From assembly GCA_022264855.1 (NCBI GenBank), contig JABYQU010000047.1, positions 248,001-312,000 of the forward strand: a stretch of DNA of 64,000 bases, written 5' to 3'. The notes beneath the pieces are model-generated. The model saw nothing but the letters and a program-made list of their open reading frames with translations, did not search any database and was not told the DNA's origin. Each line of letters opens with the position of its first letter. Positions within the stretch are counted from its first letter, which is position 1. The stretch comes from Lenzites betulinus (taxonomy: Eukaryota; Basidiomycota; Agaricomycetes; Polyporales; Polyporaceae). Of this stretch, positions 22,280 through 33,750 are shown one piece after another. Position numbers and translations under genes: made by a program.

Positions 22280-23482
22280 CTACGGAATGTCAACTGCAGC
22301 CATTGCCTCCTCCATTGCCTTCACAGCCGCATGCGGGGCGCCGGGACCGATGAACGCCTCCAAGTTCTTGGCGGTGGACGTAGCATCCTCCTCTGACCTG
22401 GCGAACATTCCCTCTTCCCACGCAGCGAGTGCCGCCTCTCTCTCTCCCGCGCTCAGGCCCTTCGACACACTTTCAGCGAGGACCAGTCCGAGGTCCAAAC
22501 CGTCCCGCATCGCGAGGTTGGCTCCGGCTCCGGCGAAAGGACTCATCAGGTGCGCCGCGTCTCCGATGATAGTGATGCCGGGCTTGTGCTCCCAGCGGTG
22601 GCCTACGACGAGGTGGAAGAGCGGGCGGGGATAGATCGCGTTCTCATCGCACTGTTCGATGACCTTGCGGACCCAGGGAGCCCAGTCGGCGTAGAGGTCG
22701 AGCAGGACTTTCTTCGCTTCCTTAGGGTCGCTAGGAATCACCCAGTCGAGCGATTGACGGTGCCATGCGTACACACGAATACGCCCGTCCCCGTTGCGCT
22801 GAAGGGTGAATATCTTGCCGTCCTGCGCGAGGAGGCAGGTGCCCTTGCCGACACCTTCGTTAATGTCGCGATTCTCGGGGAGGGCCACGACCGACGGCGG
22901 GAGTGAGATCTCGGCACCCGTGACGCCATGATAGAGGGGCACCGCAGGGGAGAGAAGAGGTCGGATGCGGGAGTGTGCGCCATCTGCGCCGACGACCAAG
23001 TCTGCTGTAGTCACGAGACCATTCGCGAAGGTAAGCTGATGTTGGCCGTCCTCGAGAGGGATGATAGATACGAGAGCGTGGTCCCACTTGATCGCGTCCT
23101 GAGGCACGGCGTCGTGGAGGATGCTGAGTAGAACGCGGCGGTCAATTTCAGGCCGCGACTGACTCAGGTCGTTGTCGTCAGGCGCAGAGCCCTCGTCGTG
23201 AAAAACGGGGACACCGTCCTTTCCACCGATTATAGTCTCCTCGGCGTCGGTGCGAGAGTACTTCTTGAAGAGGCCCTCCAGCCCGTTCTCGCGCAGTGCC
23301 TGTTGGCCGGTGTTCCACGCAAGGTCGAGCATACCACCGAGGTGCGAGCGCGCATCCCGGCTGGCGTCCCGTTCGTACAGTGTTGCAGGAACGCCGCGTT
23401 TGGAGAGGGTCAGAAGAAGGACGAGACCACCTGGACCTCCGCCAATAATTGCGATTCGAGGGGGATTCGAGAAGGAAGTCAT
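22280..23482 (-). CDS. TetX-like FAD-dependent monooxygenase, copy 3 (inverted)
   Basis: Intronless, 400 residues (start MTSFSNPPRIAIIGGGPGG). Same fold and motifs as copies 1 and 2: GGGPGGLVLLLTL, LDLAWNTGQQALRENGLEG, RPEIDRRVLLSILHDAVP, VVGADGAHSRIRPLL, IIGDAAHLMSPFAGAGANLAMRDG. It is more diverged, especially in the region after SRTDAEE (insertion VFHDEGSAPDDND) and at the C terminus, which is longer and Ala-rich. Orientation is opposite to the other two, giving a convergent pair with copy 2. Likely a separate substrate range; this is inference. Confidence 0.92.
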   Translation of the reverse strand: MTSFSNPPRIAIIGGGPGGLVLLLTLSKRGVPATLYERDASRDARSHLGGMLDLAWNTGQQALRENGLEGLFKKYSRTDAEETIIGGKDGVPVFHDEGSAPDDNDLSQSRPEIDRRVLLSILHDAVPQDAIKWDHALVSIIPLEDGQHQLTFANGLVTTADLVVGADGAHSRIRPLLSPAVPLYHGVTGAEISLPPSVVALPENRDINEGVGKGTCLLAQDGKIFTLQRNGDGRIRVYAWHRQSLDWVIPSDPKEAKKVLLDLYADWAPWVRKVIEQCDENAIYPRPLFHLVVGHRWEHKPGITIIGDAAHLMSPFAGAGANLAMRDGLDLGLVLAESVSKGLSAGEREAALAAWEEGMFARSEEDATSTAKNLEAFIGPGAPHAAVKAMEEAMAAVDIP

Positions 23483-24558
23483 TGTCGCTGAGACGTTATT
23501 TCAGAGCGCTGAGGATGTGTTACTTAGGGGTGAAGGAACACGAACCTTTGAGTGAAGTGGGCTTGAGGAATCAGCTGAGGTCAGGGGTCCTATAACAAGA
23601 TAGCCACTGGCGTGTCGGATCCGTGATGTCAGAACGCTGAGCGCTGCTGAGCGGCCAAGGGTGCTCTTATACTAAGGGATCTCGGCGGGAGCGCCGCGTC
23701 ACCCCCCCCCCCCCCTCCCTCCCTCCTCTCCGCGCGAAGCTTCCTTCTGACTCGCAGCGCCACGCAAATTTGATCGCAGTCTGACAACGGGGATCATACA
23801 ACGCCGAAACAATAAATCACAGCGACGATCTAGTACTAGTGATAGCCATGCCGCGACCGTCAGTGACTCACTGACCTGGGCGGTGGGTTGCCTACGAAAG
23901 CCTTCGGCAGTACTTCTGTAGTTCGGTATGGTGTTATCAGCAGCGCTAGTAAAAGAGGGTCAAACAGGGAACAGCCGGCCACCTGCCGTTCTGTGTACGC
24001 AAGATCGACGCCGACGCCTCAACCATGTGGCACTCCCGGAGGCGGTACATGGAAGAAAGGTGAAGAATTTCAATTTGAAGCTCAAAGCTTGAAGTGTTGG
24101 CGAGCTTGAGTCGGCGCTACTGAAGGCTATTCCTATGAAACTATCCGTTCCCTACCAGTTAGCATATGCTAGAGATACCAGAGTGTGGCTTGAAGACGAG
24201 GAGAAGGAAGAATGCGCATGCTGTTCTCCCAACAGTCCGAGGCGGCGAGATTGCATCGGTGCACGCTATGACGTAAGTAGTGCTTAGACATGTCACGCAG
24301 GCTTTCTCTTCCCAGCTCGTTTTGCTGCCAACGAGGTAATTCCCGACGGCGATGCGACCGACGATATTAGACTAATCGACCGAACTCGGTAGGTCGTGTA
24401 CAAGATATCACCACAAGTTGAAGATATATGAGATATATTCGCGGTTACATCCGAGCGTTACAAGTGTCCAAACTTCCATGCCAAAGTTCATGTTCCAGGG
24501 GTAGATACTCCAGATACCGCGATTTCTGCCGTGAGGGTGACGGTAGAGCGCCAAGTAC
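23483..24558. other. Intergenic with poly-C tract, no gene seen
   Basis: About 1.1 kb between the start of TetX-like copy 3 and the 3' end of an aspartic protease gene. It contains a C homopolymer followed by CCCT/CCTC repeats near 23.70 kb. No coding signal. Confidence 0.4.
23702..23730. repeat. Poly-C / (CCCT)n low-complexity tract
   Basis: A run of about 14 C residues followed by TCCCT-type units. It lies roughly 220 bases upstream of the copy 3 start codon, on the promoter side. Homopolymer length may be misassembled. Confidence 0.85.
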
Positions 24559-26269
24559 TCAGTTGGTGGTTGCGTCGGTGAAAGACGTGGTAGCGAAGCC
24601 GACGCGCGCGTTCGCGACGTCCCAGACGTAATAGAAACGCTCGAGGAAGGCAAAGCCGTCGATGAAGTCGAGGCCCTCGCCAGAGTTGGAGCCGAGGTCA
24701 GCAACAATCAGGTAGATGCCGTCCGCGTCGCCGCCGATGGCAGTGTTGAGCTGCGTGGGATAGCGCGTGAGCAAGTCTGCTTCTTGTCTTACACTGGTTT
24801 GGTACTCACAGCACGGGGCCAAATCTGGGCGTTGGCCGTAAACTCGTAGGTGTTCTGAACGGTGAAAAGTCAGAGTTGTTAATAGTTCAATGCTACGGTG
24901 TCTATACCTCGCCGATGTTGAAGAACAGGCTCTCCAGATTAGCAAACTGGTCCGCAGTGATTTTCAAGAGACCGGTGTTGCTGTCCGCCACGGCGCCCGT
25001 GGCGGTCTGGTAAGCGGCAAGCGCATCTATAGGTACAGAACCTGTGAGTAATTATAATATAAAACATGAATGGTCATTACTCACCAGAGGCAATGAGAAC
25101 GAGGGTGGTACCAGTGTCGGTGATACCGGCGGTGGAGCTGAGAATGGGGGTTCCCGCCGAGCCATAGGTAATCGACTGGTCAATGCCGACGTATGCCGAC
25201 GCAGGGGATGTCGAAGTGACGGGACTAGCAAATGCGTCCGTTAACCTTCTATCACGGACCTACAGGAATGATCCGGGGGAACTTACACGTAGGCGATGTC
25301 CCCAGTAAACTTGCTCGAGTCCGTGCCCCCGAAGGTGAGCTCGCCGTTAGTGACGGAGATTTCGGTGGTCGGTTCAAAGGATATGCCGACGAGCGCGCTG
25401 CTAATGATCCCCTGCGAAAAGGCGTTGTCGATCACGGTGGGTATTTCGCCCCCGCTAGAAGTCGTTTCCTCAGTCAAGTCCACGGGACCAAGGCTGAATT
25501 CGAAATGTTCAATTTATTGTCGCCGCACGCATGTTTCCTGGTGAGACATACCCAAGGATCCCGTCGACGCCGTCGAAGCCAATTGCAAACTCGGAAACAC
25601 CAATAGACTGCCCCGTGATTACGATGTCCCCGAGGGTGACGGTGTCGAGGAACTCCTCGCCTGTAAGGCGTAGATTGTTGTCAGCACACCGGTTGCACCT
25701 CTATCGCATACACGCGCTTTCGCGCCGCATGTCAACCCACCGAAGAAGAACCCCGATCCGTAGCTGACTTCCTGTAGGGCGCCATTGAACTCAAACTATG
25801 TTCCAGGAGCACGATAAGGCGCGGCAACGTACCACCTCGTCGCCCGTGTCCACGCTGCTCGACGTCTGCACGTATGCTGTATCCGCGCCGACCCACGTGT
25901 TCGAGCTGCCGGTGTCGACGATGAGGTTGTCTGCAAAGCGGCGGTCAGCTTCCGCCCCACATAGCATCCACGGACCAACCGAGTCGCGCAGACGTACATT
26001 GGGTGGGAGGTGTGCCGTGCGCCGTTCGTGACGGGCACGCCGATGGCCGCGGCCGCAGCGCTCTTGAAGCTCGCGCTCTTACCACCCGCTAAACCCTGGT
26101 TCTTGAGCACCTTCGCGCGCGCCTGGTCCGCCTTGAGGACGTTCGCCGCCGCGGTAACGTTGAACCGACGCGCGATCGAGAGCGAGATCGGCGAGTCGCG
26201 AACGACGACCGGCTTGGCGACGACCGCAGCCACGGCGAGAGAGACGATAGGGAGAAGGTGAGCGAGCAT
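24559..26269 (-). CDS. Polyporopepsin-like A1 aspartic protease with N-terminal frameshift (possible pseudogene)
   Basis: Nine coding blocks: 26269-25998, 25930-25833, 25771-25741, 25660-25552, 25493-25287, 25224-25085, 25026-24908, 24854-24810, 24750-24559. It encodes a secreted pepsin-type endopeptidase: signal peptide (MLAHLLPIVSLAVAAVVA), propeptide with SIARRFNVTAAANVLKADQARAK, first catalytic Asp in IVDTGSSNTWVGA, flap-side VSYGSGFFFG, second catalytic Asp in TDTGTTLVLIASG, and C terminus FATTSFTDATTN. The three paralogues at 41-49 kb have an intron and a small exon encoding VGVGxPP between propeptide and catalytic Asp. Here that junction is collapsed. PVTNGA runs directly into a block that reads GTPPTQ only in the +1 frame, and the first block is 272 nt where phase 1 is needed. 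Either a small deletion has killed the gene or the assembly is wrong there. Confidence 0.8.
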
Positions 26270-29132
26270 GTCGGAGTGAGGGAGGATGCTGGGCTGGGCC
26301 TGGAGAGCTCTTGTGGTCGCGCGCCGTCTGCTTTATATAGAGTTGGGCAGGCCATGGAGCAGGAACCAGGGCTTGCAGAGAAGGGCCTATTGCGATTTGC
26401 CAAGCGCGCAGTGAAAGCTGGGGCGGGGAATATCATGACAACCAAAAAGGGAAGAAACGCGGTGCGGAGAGTGCGCGCGGTACCAGGTGGCAGGAGGGCG
26501 CGGATGCCGTGCGCACTCCGTACGGCTGACGACGAGGCGCGGTCCGCAGCACGCGACCACTCACCATCCTGCAGTGATATGCGCAGAGCAGCTAGAACCG
26601 GTGATGCATCATGGTTTTTCGGTAACTGCGGGAAGCAGACTTCCAGGGCTGGCCGGTTCGGCGTTAGAGTAGGAGGTATGATGATATTGCACCACCGGCC
26701 CAAATTGAAGCATTGGCCATTTCCCAGCCTGTCCAGATGGAGGTCGCTGGGGAGCGGTCTTAGGCTCGCCTTGCATGAACGATATGACGGAGTCGCGTTG
26801 AATGGAATGCCGTGTGCATATCATCAAGCTTCGGATAGGGTATACAACACCGATATCGCGCGCCCGCCGATGCCATAGTGAACGCTTCCTCCTCGGCAAA
26901 TGTAGATAGTGTTCTTCCGTATTCGCTATGTGGGACCCATGACCAGGATGTAGTTCTAGCATGACCATAGTCTGAAGTGGGGGTAGATCTAGATAGGGTC
27001 AGCGAAAAAACGACAAGCCCTACACGTGAAACGTCAGAACGAGAAGGCGACAATGATGCGGAGATGTTCACGCATACCGCCGGCAACAGCAAGCCGCTAA
27101 GCTATGTAATGTCCACATGGGTGAGCTCTAGCTGATGGGTGAACGCTAGTCCAAATTGTATGGCTTCGACGCGTTGAAATTATCAGCTGCTTTCGATCGC
27201 AATGTCGGTATCAGGATTCAAACCTCGTAGCCCTCCAATGCCGTAGTTGACTCGTCCTTTGTGTACAAGCCGTCTAGGAGCGACGACGATCCATGTTGAA
27301 GTTTGTGCGATGGTCGGGCCCGGGGCACAGGGCCGTGCAGCAGAAGATGGGTTCAAGTTCTAGATACATATCGCTGAATCGACTCGTTCTCCATCAGATG
27401 ATCGTCTGCAGAAGATAGGGCAGGACGGTTACCTACAAATCGTACTATTATATGATATCGCACTGGGATATGCTCAGGTCTGCGCGCGCTATCACTGACC
27501 TTGAGAACGTCATCTACAGCAAGATGCCGTCCATGGCCTGAGTGTAGTTCGATAGCTATTTGTGGCCGCCGTAGTGAACAGTGGTCAGCAATACCTCAAG
27601 GTTATGTGAACTGGGCAGGAGCTTAAAGATGATGCTGCTGCATTGACCACATGTTCTCCCCCAGCGTACCAGGCAGCCCACGGCCCACTGCGATCAGCAC
27701 AGTCGGCCCTAGCACGGTGTTGCGCGTCGCCACATGCGCACGCATACCATGCGATGGTGGAATTATGAATATAGCCGGTCCTGAGGCTTCCAAGCACGTC
27801 ATGGTCCACCTGTCAGTGTGAGAGCAAAGGTTGATGGGAACGAGTGCGCGCTCGATCTCGACCAGCTCGATGCCCGAAGCACATGGGGGGTGGAGGAAGA
27901 GCAGAGCTTCTCCAGGAACATCCATGCAACCCGAGGGTGGTGCGACGGAATGCCGTGACGATTGGTGTAAGTTCCGTCAAGCTCTCTATTTCGAAGAGGA
28001 GATGAGGCAAGCGGACGCACGGCGAGCTGACAGTGGATGGCGGCGCGAGCAATCTTGTCGGCCGGCGATGGGAAGGTGAAGAGCCACTGGAAACCTTAGA
28101 AATCTTACGGCGGCTGTACACTTGCACGAGGCGTACTGAATTGGTGCGCAAGATGGCGCACTCGGTGGGACCCGGGGAAGAGCATGGCCCTCAAACCTAG
28201 TGCCACACAGACAACTGTTCATGAGTACAAACGCGCAGCGCGATAGAATATATTTATCGCTCCAAAGTATAACTCACACGTGTTCAACGTGTCCCTTTCC
28301 TCGCGAGGATCCCTTCTACAAACCAAGACACTTCATCCTGAAGTCCTGAGATCTGAGCTCTGAGCTTGTGCGACTAAGACACACAGCACTAAGCAATGTG
28401 GTAAAGAAAGACAGTGTATACTGAGGCGACCGTTGGAAAGTACCCAGATCATACTCATAGTTTTGACACAGGTCTTAGTACCAGGCCAAAGATACTCGAT
28501 GGGATAGCGTTGTGTTTTGGGGTGACATCACAGCCAGAGCACAAGCAACGCGGTAGTGAGGTAGACCAAGGATATTGTTCATGAAGAGGGCTTTCATGTT
28601 ACGTTCGAAGGCAGCAGTATGTGGAGATCAACAACTTCAGAGAAAGTTGGTCGTGGGAATATTCAATATCGCTCTTTTGTCGTTGCACGTGATCTTCCCG
28701 ATCGTTGGATCCGACGTTCGACTCTCCCGCTGCTGCCAGCCAGAAGAACTCGAGGTTCGCTGCTAGGGTAGATCTCAGTCTCCTGAGACGTTGTGCTTTC
28801 AAGAGGCTGGGCTTCACCTCGAAGAGGTTTTACGATTTTGCATTGTCCGTTGACTCGCCACGAGTTTAGAGCGAGAGAGAGGAACAGACCCACATCCCAT
28901 GCGCTTCTTTCCACATAACCTAGTATCCCGGGCCGCGGACGGCTGCGCGGTGCGCACTCAAAACTACTGTTGCTATCTCTAGCCTGTGATATGAGTAATG
29001 CTGAAGCTTGGCATTTAAACCCGTTACAAAAAGACTTTGAACCCCACACGCAGCAGATCCTGCAAGAACCCGCGACGATGTACAAAATGATATGCATGAT
29101 CTACGCTCGAGACCTATATGCTTAGAGCTGCG
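26270..29132. other. Long gene-poor stretch
   Basis: About 2.9 kb. Frames of 100-200 codons near 26.1-27.1, 27.6-28.2 and 28.6-29.1 kb lack start context, domains and splice coherence, and several are antisense to one another. No repeat family recognised. I cannot support any gene. Confidence 0.4.
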
Positions 29133-30658
29133 TTATGATGTGCTGCAGGAAAGGGTACCTAGCGATTTCGAGTCAGCTGCCACTCGCAACGACAGCGCGG
29201 GAGACACGAACTCATGGTCGTCCAAGAAGCCTCGATCTGTGCTGATTACGTTCGCGAGCTGTGTCAGAGAAAGCCCGGAGGTGAAGGCGAGTTCTTGGTA
29301 GTGGCCCAGCGCGAACTCGAGATGGCGATCATCGAAAGGGATTCTGACATATATTGTGAGTGCGGTAGAGGTATGTTAGTAGCCGAGGATACATACAGTT
29401 CCGCGAGGGCGCGATTGACGTCCAGAACCGTGCAGCCGCCTGGGTTTTCGACTATCACGAAAATGTCGCCCTCTCCATTCTCGAACTCGAGCCTATCGAC
29501 GGGGGGAAACGTCGCGAATGCGCAGGATGCGTTTGGATGTAGGCAAAGCGGACCGTACTGAGCATAGCGACTTTCCGGAAAGGTAGGGAGCTGTGTGAGC
29601 AGGATCGAAACGGAATCTTGAACTGCTGTGGGTGGTGGGGACGGTGAGGGAGAGGGGGTCGGGGTAAATGGTCGGAACTGTTGTCTGGTCTGACCGGCTG
29701 CACCGTACGATTGCGAGAAGTGAAGATAGAAGTAGAGCGGGTGGAAGTCAAGTGCATGTTCCGGGTGGATTGTTTTTATCCGAACATATGGCCACCGGTG
29801 ATAATGTTCGACTAAGGAACAGGTCAGTATCGGGCTTATACCATTGATATACTGACAATCCCGTGTAAATGGATCCGATTGTATACCGAGGCAAGCTACT
29901 CGCGGCCTTAACAACCCAAACTTAGCCGGCGAGATCTACAGGCCGTCACTAAGTTCCGGGTCCGCTCCTACAGACTGAAATCAGGTGACGGCCGTCATTA
30001 CCCGATATGTCCCGCGCCCCCGCCGGGTCTAAGGGTCGGGGGCCCACACGCAATATCACAAGACGAGGTCCAACCCTCACGAGGCACCATGTAGCGACGT
30101 GGCGTTGTGTAACCTTGTAGGTCCAGGGACATTACAGGCCGCTGCGAGATCATCCCTGACGGTAAGGGCGCCTATTATCTAGAGCTCGCTCCGATTGGCT
30201 GTAGATGATAGGCGCCCATATTCCAGGCGAGAAATATGCGAGCGATAGCGGTTTTTCTTCGGACGGACTGCGCATGTGTTTCTCATCGTCGTGCTTCCCA
30301 TCGTTTGAGATTATAACGCTCATGGGCAGCGTCGTCGCTGGAGAGGAACATTACACTCACCGAAACATGCGTTCGCCTTGGTACAGCTCCGAATTTCACA
30401 GATTGAGGTGTGTTTTACGATGAGTCGGGCGAGACGTCTATAAGTCATGTCGCGCACTTGCTGCGGGCCCTCCCTTCGGATCGGCCATCCAAATCCTGCG
30501 ACGAAGCATGCCGATTGCCAGATATCGTCGTCGTTTTCGGTGAGCACGCGAAGTCGACGGCATGTCTGTGCGAGGGCGATGAGGGCCGGAAGGTCGCCGA
30601 GGAGATGATGCCAGACGTTGAGCAGGACAGCATCAGGACACGAAGGTAGAGACAACAT
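29133..30658 (-). CDS. F-box domain protein
   Basis: The N-terminal exon reads MLSLPSCPDAVLLNVWHHLL..LIALAQTCRRLRVLTENDDDIWQSAC, an F-box (Skp1-binding adaptor of SCF ubiquitin ligases), in frame down to a GTGAGT donor near 30356. The 3' half is solid: exon 29935-29887, intron 75 nt, exon 29811-29397 (YVRIKTIHPEHALDFHPLYFYLHF, CAFATFPPVDRLEF, VIVENPGGCTVLDVNRALAEL), intron 53 nt with CTAAC branch, exon 29343-29133 (IPFDDRHLEFALGHYQELAF). This C-terminal pattern is typical of polypore F-box families. The join between about 29.94 and 30.35 kb is unresolved; a frame reading RPVMSLDLQGYTTPRRYMVP near 30.1 kb probably belongs to it. An in-frame ATG at 30769 is an alternative start. Target unknown. 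Confidence 0.65.
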
Positions 30659-31388
30659 AAACGAGCCGCAGGACCGTGGCAGCTGCGGAAGCGCGAAGGA
30701 GGTGGTCGTCTGCAACAAAGTGTGGTGATGAGTCGGAGACGGATGAGAGATGCGGAGCACGAGGGCCACCTACATGCCGCAGTGGTGCGGCGGTCTCTGA
30801 AGCGTGCCACCGTCAACCAGTCTGGCGTATTTCGGGAGGACGTTCGGCGTGTACACTGGGAAGGTCGCCTCCATCTGTCTCTTGTTTTATGGTGAGCGCG
30901 GAGATACTGGGTAATTATGTAGAGCCGTCCCCAAAACGCGAGAACTTGACAGGAGGCGTTCCGCGATCTCCGTGATTTCTCTCAGCAGACATGTTCCTGT
31001 GATCAGTGGTCAGTCCTCCTCATTGAGAACTGCGCGGAGGCAAATACGAACGAGTGAGTGAGTGAGCGAGTGAGGATTCCAACCGTTGCGACAAGTATTG
31101 GCATTTTCTACATCAAAGCTTAGCATAACATCGTCAATGCCTGGCGCACCGCAGGGGCGTACAATCTCCGACGTAATCACGCTTACATTATTTGAAGCGG
31201 CGCGCAGAATATGCAGTGCCTTGTATATCCCGACGCGCTATTCGGACTCCGACCCGAGGCCTCGTGTCGCGGAAGCCGTCGTCACTCTTGCTGTCTCCGC
31301 TCACGTTCGGGCATCTATATGTCCTGCCTCTTCGTCATATAACCTCGCTTGTCGACGGGAATGCGCCCCCACTCACCCGCTCAACTCC
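30659..31388. other. Divergent promoter region with GAGT microsatellite
   Basis: Between the divergent F-box and C2-protein genes. Holds a (GAGT)n tract at about 31051-31075 and no supportable gene. Confidence 0.4.
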
Positions 31389-33076
31389 ATGAAGCAACTC
31401 TCCACCGCATCAGGCTCGACGAGCTCGGGCGCGTCGTCTACCCCTGCTCAGCCTGCTAGCCACGGTCTCCGCTCTCAGCTCGGCCACCTCCTTCCAAAGC
31501 ATGCGTTGTTTCAAGTTCATTTGCATATCGAACAGCTCTCCAATGTCCCGCTCATGGGTGGCGAGTTCGGCGTGCGCTGGAAGTTCAAGAACGTGCAGTC
31601 CGGGTCCGGACTTTTGTCGAAGATGAAGGGCCACAGGACATGGTCGGGGCAGAGCAAGGGCAAGGACGTGTCCGACGCGACAGGAGACGACACGGAGGCG
31701 ACAGGGGACATCGGAGACGGGCCATACGAGGGGGACGGCGCCAGCACCCACGACGGGACACACGACCTCTCGCACTACGGCGACGCGCCTAGGAGCGCCC
31801 TCGAGCACGATTCGCATCACGCGTTTGAGCTGCCACATCTGCCCGACACCCCTACGCCCATCATCAATGGGGCCGCAGCGTCGTCGATGTCTCTCCAGCT
31901 GCGCTCCGAAGCGCGTGGCACGACCCCATGGGCAAAGCTGCAGAGCTACAACGTGAAGTGGGACCACACGCTCAACGTCGTGGTGCAGATGGACGTTCAT
32001 CGTGAGACGAGCGACCTCCTCCCCAATGAGCTGAAGCTCGTCGTCATGCAGGTGAGTTGTGCTCTCACAGTTGGGCTTAGGGGATAGAGACAACGGAGAT
32101 TGAGGATTGTTATCGGTATGTTGGACGCCGATAACAATCCCGTCTCGCGATATGTCGGAGACGCGCGCTGTCTCAGATGCAGAGACACCCGCTACCGGCG
32201 AGTACTGTAACGCGCGTTGCCCCAAGTTGTAGCAATTGTGATCCGTTGGGGATGGATGCTGACGTATGCTGCAGCGCGTCATCCAGGGAGACCCAGACGC
32301 TCCGCAACATCCGCGCATTGGCGTCGTGTATCTCAACCTGGCGGAGTATGCGGATGCGGGCAAGGTCACGCGGCGGTATCTCCTCCGACAGAGCAAGACC
32401 AACGCTACCCTAAAGGTATGATTATATACGGTCTATTTCTACACATGTGTTAACCTCAGTTAAGCTTTCGATCGAGCTCGAACATGTCGGTGGAGAGAAA
32501 CACTATAAGCCGCCTCCGCTTCGCAAGGGCGAGATCCTGGCGTCCGTGTCGGGAATCCTGAACAACAACGGACTCTTCAATACGCGGTTCGCTCGCGAAC
32601 TGGACCTCTACGTCGGCGCGGACCGCGCGGAGGACGGCGAGTCGTTCCCGTACGCCGACAAGGACGGACATGTCCAGTCCGAGCAGCTAGCGACCTCCTA
32701 TGGGCTACGCACTACCGAGCATCTTATCGAGGCCCTCTTCAATCCGGTCCCCAGCGACACGACCGACTCCTCCCCTTTCACCTATTATGCTCCTCCTCGC
32801 CCGGATCCTCCGCAACGTCAAGATTCCGTTGCCGAATCGCTGGATAGCTTCACCAGTCGGCGTTCTGTCGACAGCAGTGTGGGGAGTGCGAGCTATATGG
32901 CTACACCGAGTGAGGAGTCGAGCAACACTGGATTCGACCAGCCTTCGTCTGCTACAGCGACAAATGGTGAATCGCACCGCCATTGGTGGCAGAAGATCCG
33001 AAGCAAGCCGACGGCCCCCACGCGAGCTACTTTCCAACCTACGACCCCCGCTCCGCCCATGCCCGTGCATCAATGA
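31389..33076 (+). CDS. NT-type C2 domain protein (EEIG1/EHBP1 N-terminal family)
   Basis: Exons 31389-32051, 32275-32415, 32465-33076 (introns 223 and 49 nt; the first is unusually long here), 471 residues. The C2-like NT domain spans roughly residues 30-330, interrupted by a low-complexity acidic/His loop. Markers are FQVHLHIEQLSNVPLMGGEFGVRWKFKN, TPWAKLQSYNVKWDHTLNVVVQMDVHRETSDLL, the exon 2 segment PRIGVVYLNLAEYADAGKVTRRYLL and SKTNATLKLSIELEHVGG. This family acts at membranes or cytoskeleton in endocytic or actin-linked roles. The C-terminal third is Ser/Pro-rich and disordered (KPPPLRKGEILASVSGIL, then Ser-rich). The ATG chosen precedes MKQLSTASG, after which the frame reads straight into the domain. 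Confidence 0.85.
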
Positions 33077-33750
33077 CAGCTACGATGGTGATCTGCACGG
33101 TCCTCGCCACGGCCATTTTGTATACAACGTACGCTTGTTAGACGCATCCTCCGTATCACCTCTTGCCATCCTTCCTTCGCCACCTCACGACTGTAACGAC
33201 CCATCATCTACTCCGCCCTAGGCTCTTGTCCGTCCATCTTTCCACTGGTCTTCACGCGTTTTATAATCTCTCTTGTTTGATCCCCCCCGCCCTCTTGTCC
33301 CTATAGAACGTCACCGGCGGAAAACTGATAACTTATGTGCTTTTTAACGAGGACGTACGAGCCTAGCGGCAGGGGCCGAGTACTGTACATCGCGCTGCCG
33401 AAACACTTACATATATACCACCCCCCTTACTCACCTCTCTCCCCCACCTGCGTACCGTAGTCATCTGCCATACATGTGCTCGTGAATCCAATGTCAACAT
33501 AATGTCCTTACACTCCGCGTGTGTGATGCATATTCTGGAATTATGCACTCTCGAAACAGTTGCAGTTACTATATACAAGTTACTTGCAGAGGCATACATC
33601 ATCGCCAGGTACTTGCATATTATCCATCGCCAAAATGAAAGAAGTTGTGCCACAGATAACTAACCAGGCCTGGTAAGGAGTATAAGCTCGTCCGCGCGGG
33701 GAATATATGATGGTGTCAGCTCAAGAAATCAATGAACGCTGTACGGAGCT
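33077..33750. other. Convergent 3' flanks, no gene seen
   Basis: About 670 bases between the ends of two convergent genes. Pyrimidine-rich, probably both 3' UTRs. Confidence 0.4.

Noticed and set aside
31410..32402. 330-codon antisense frame over the C2-domain gene
   Set aside because: No start context or domain; the opposite strand encodes the NT-C2 domain with matching splice sites.
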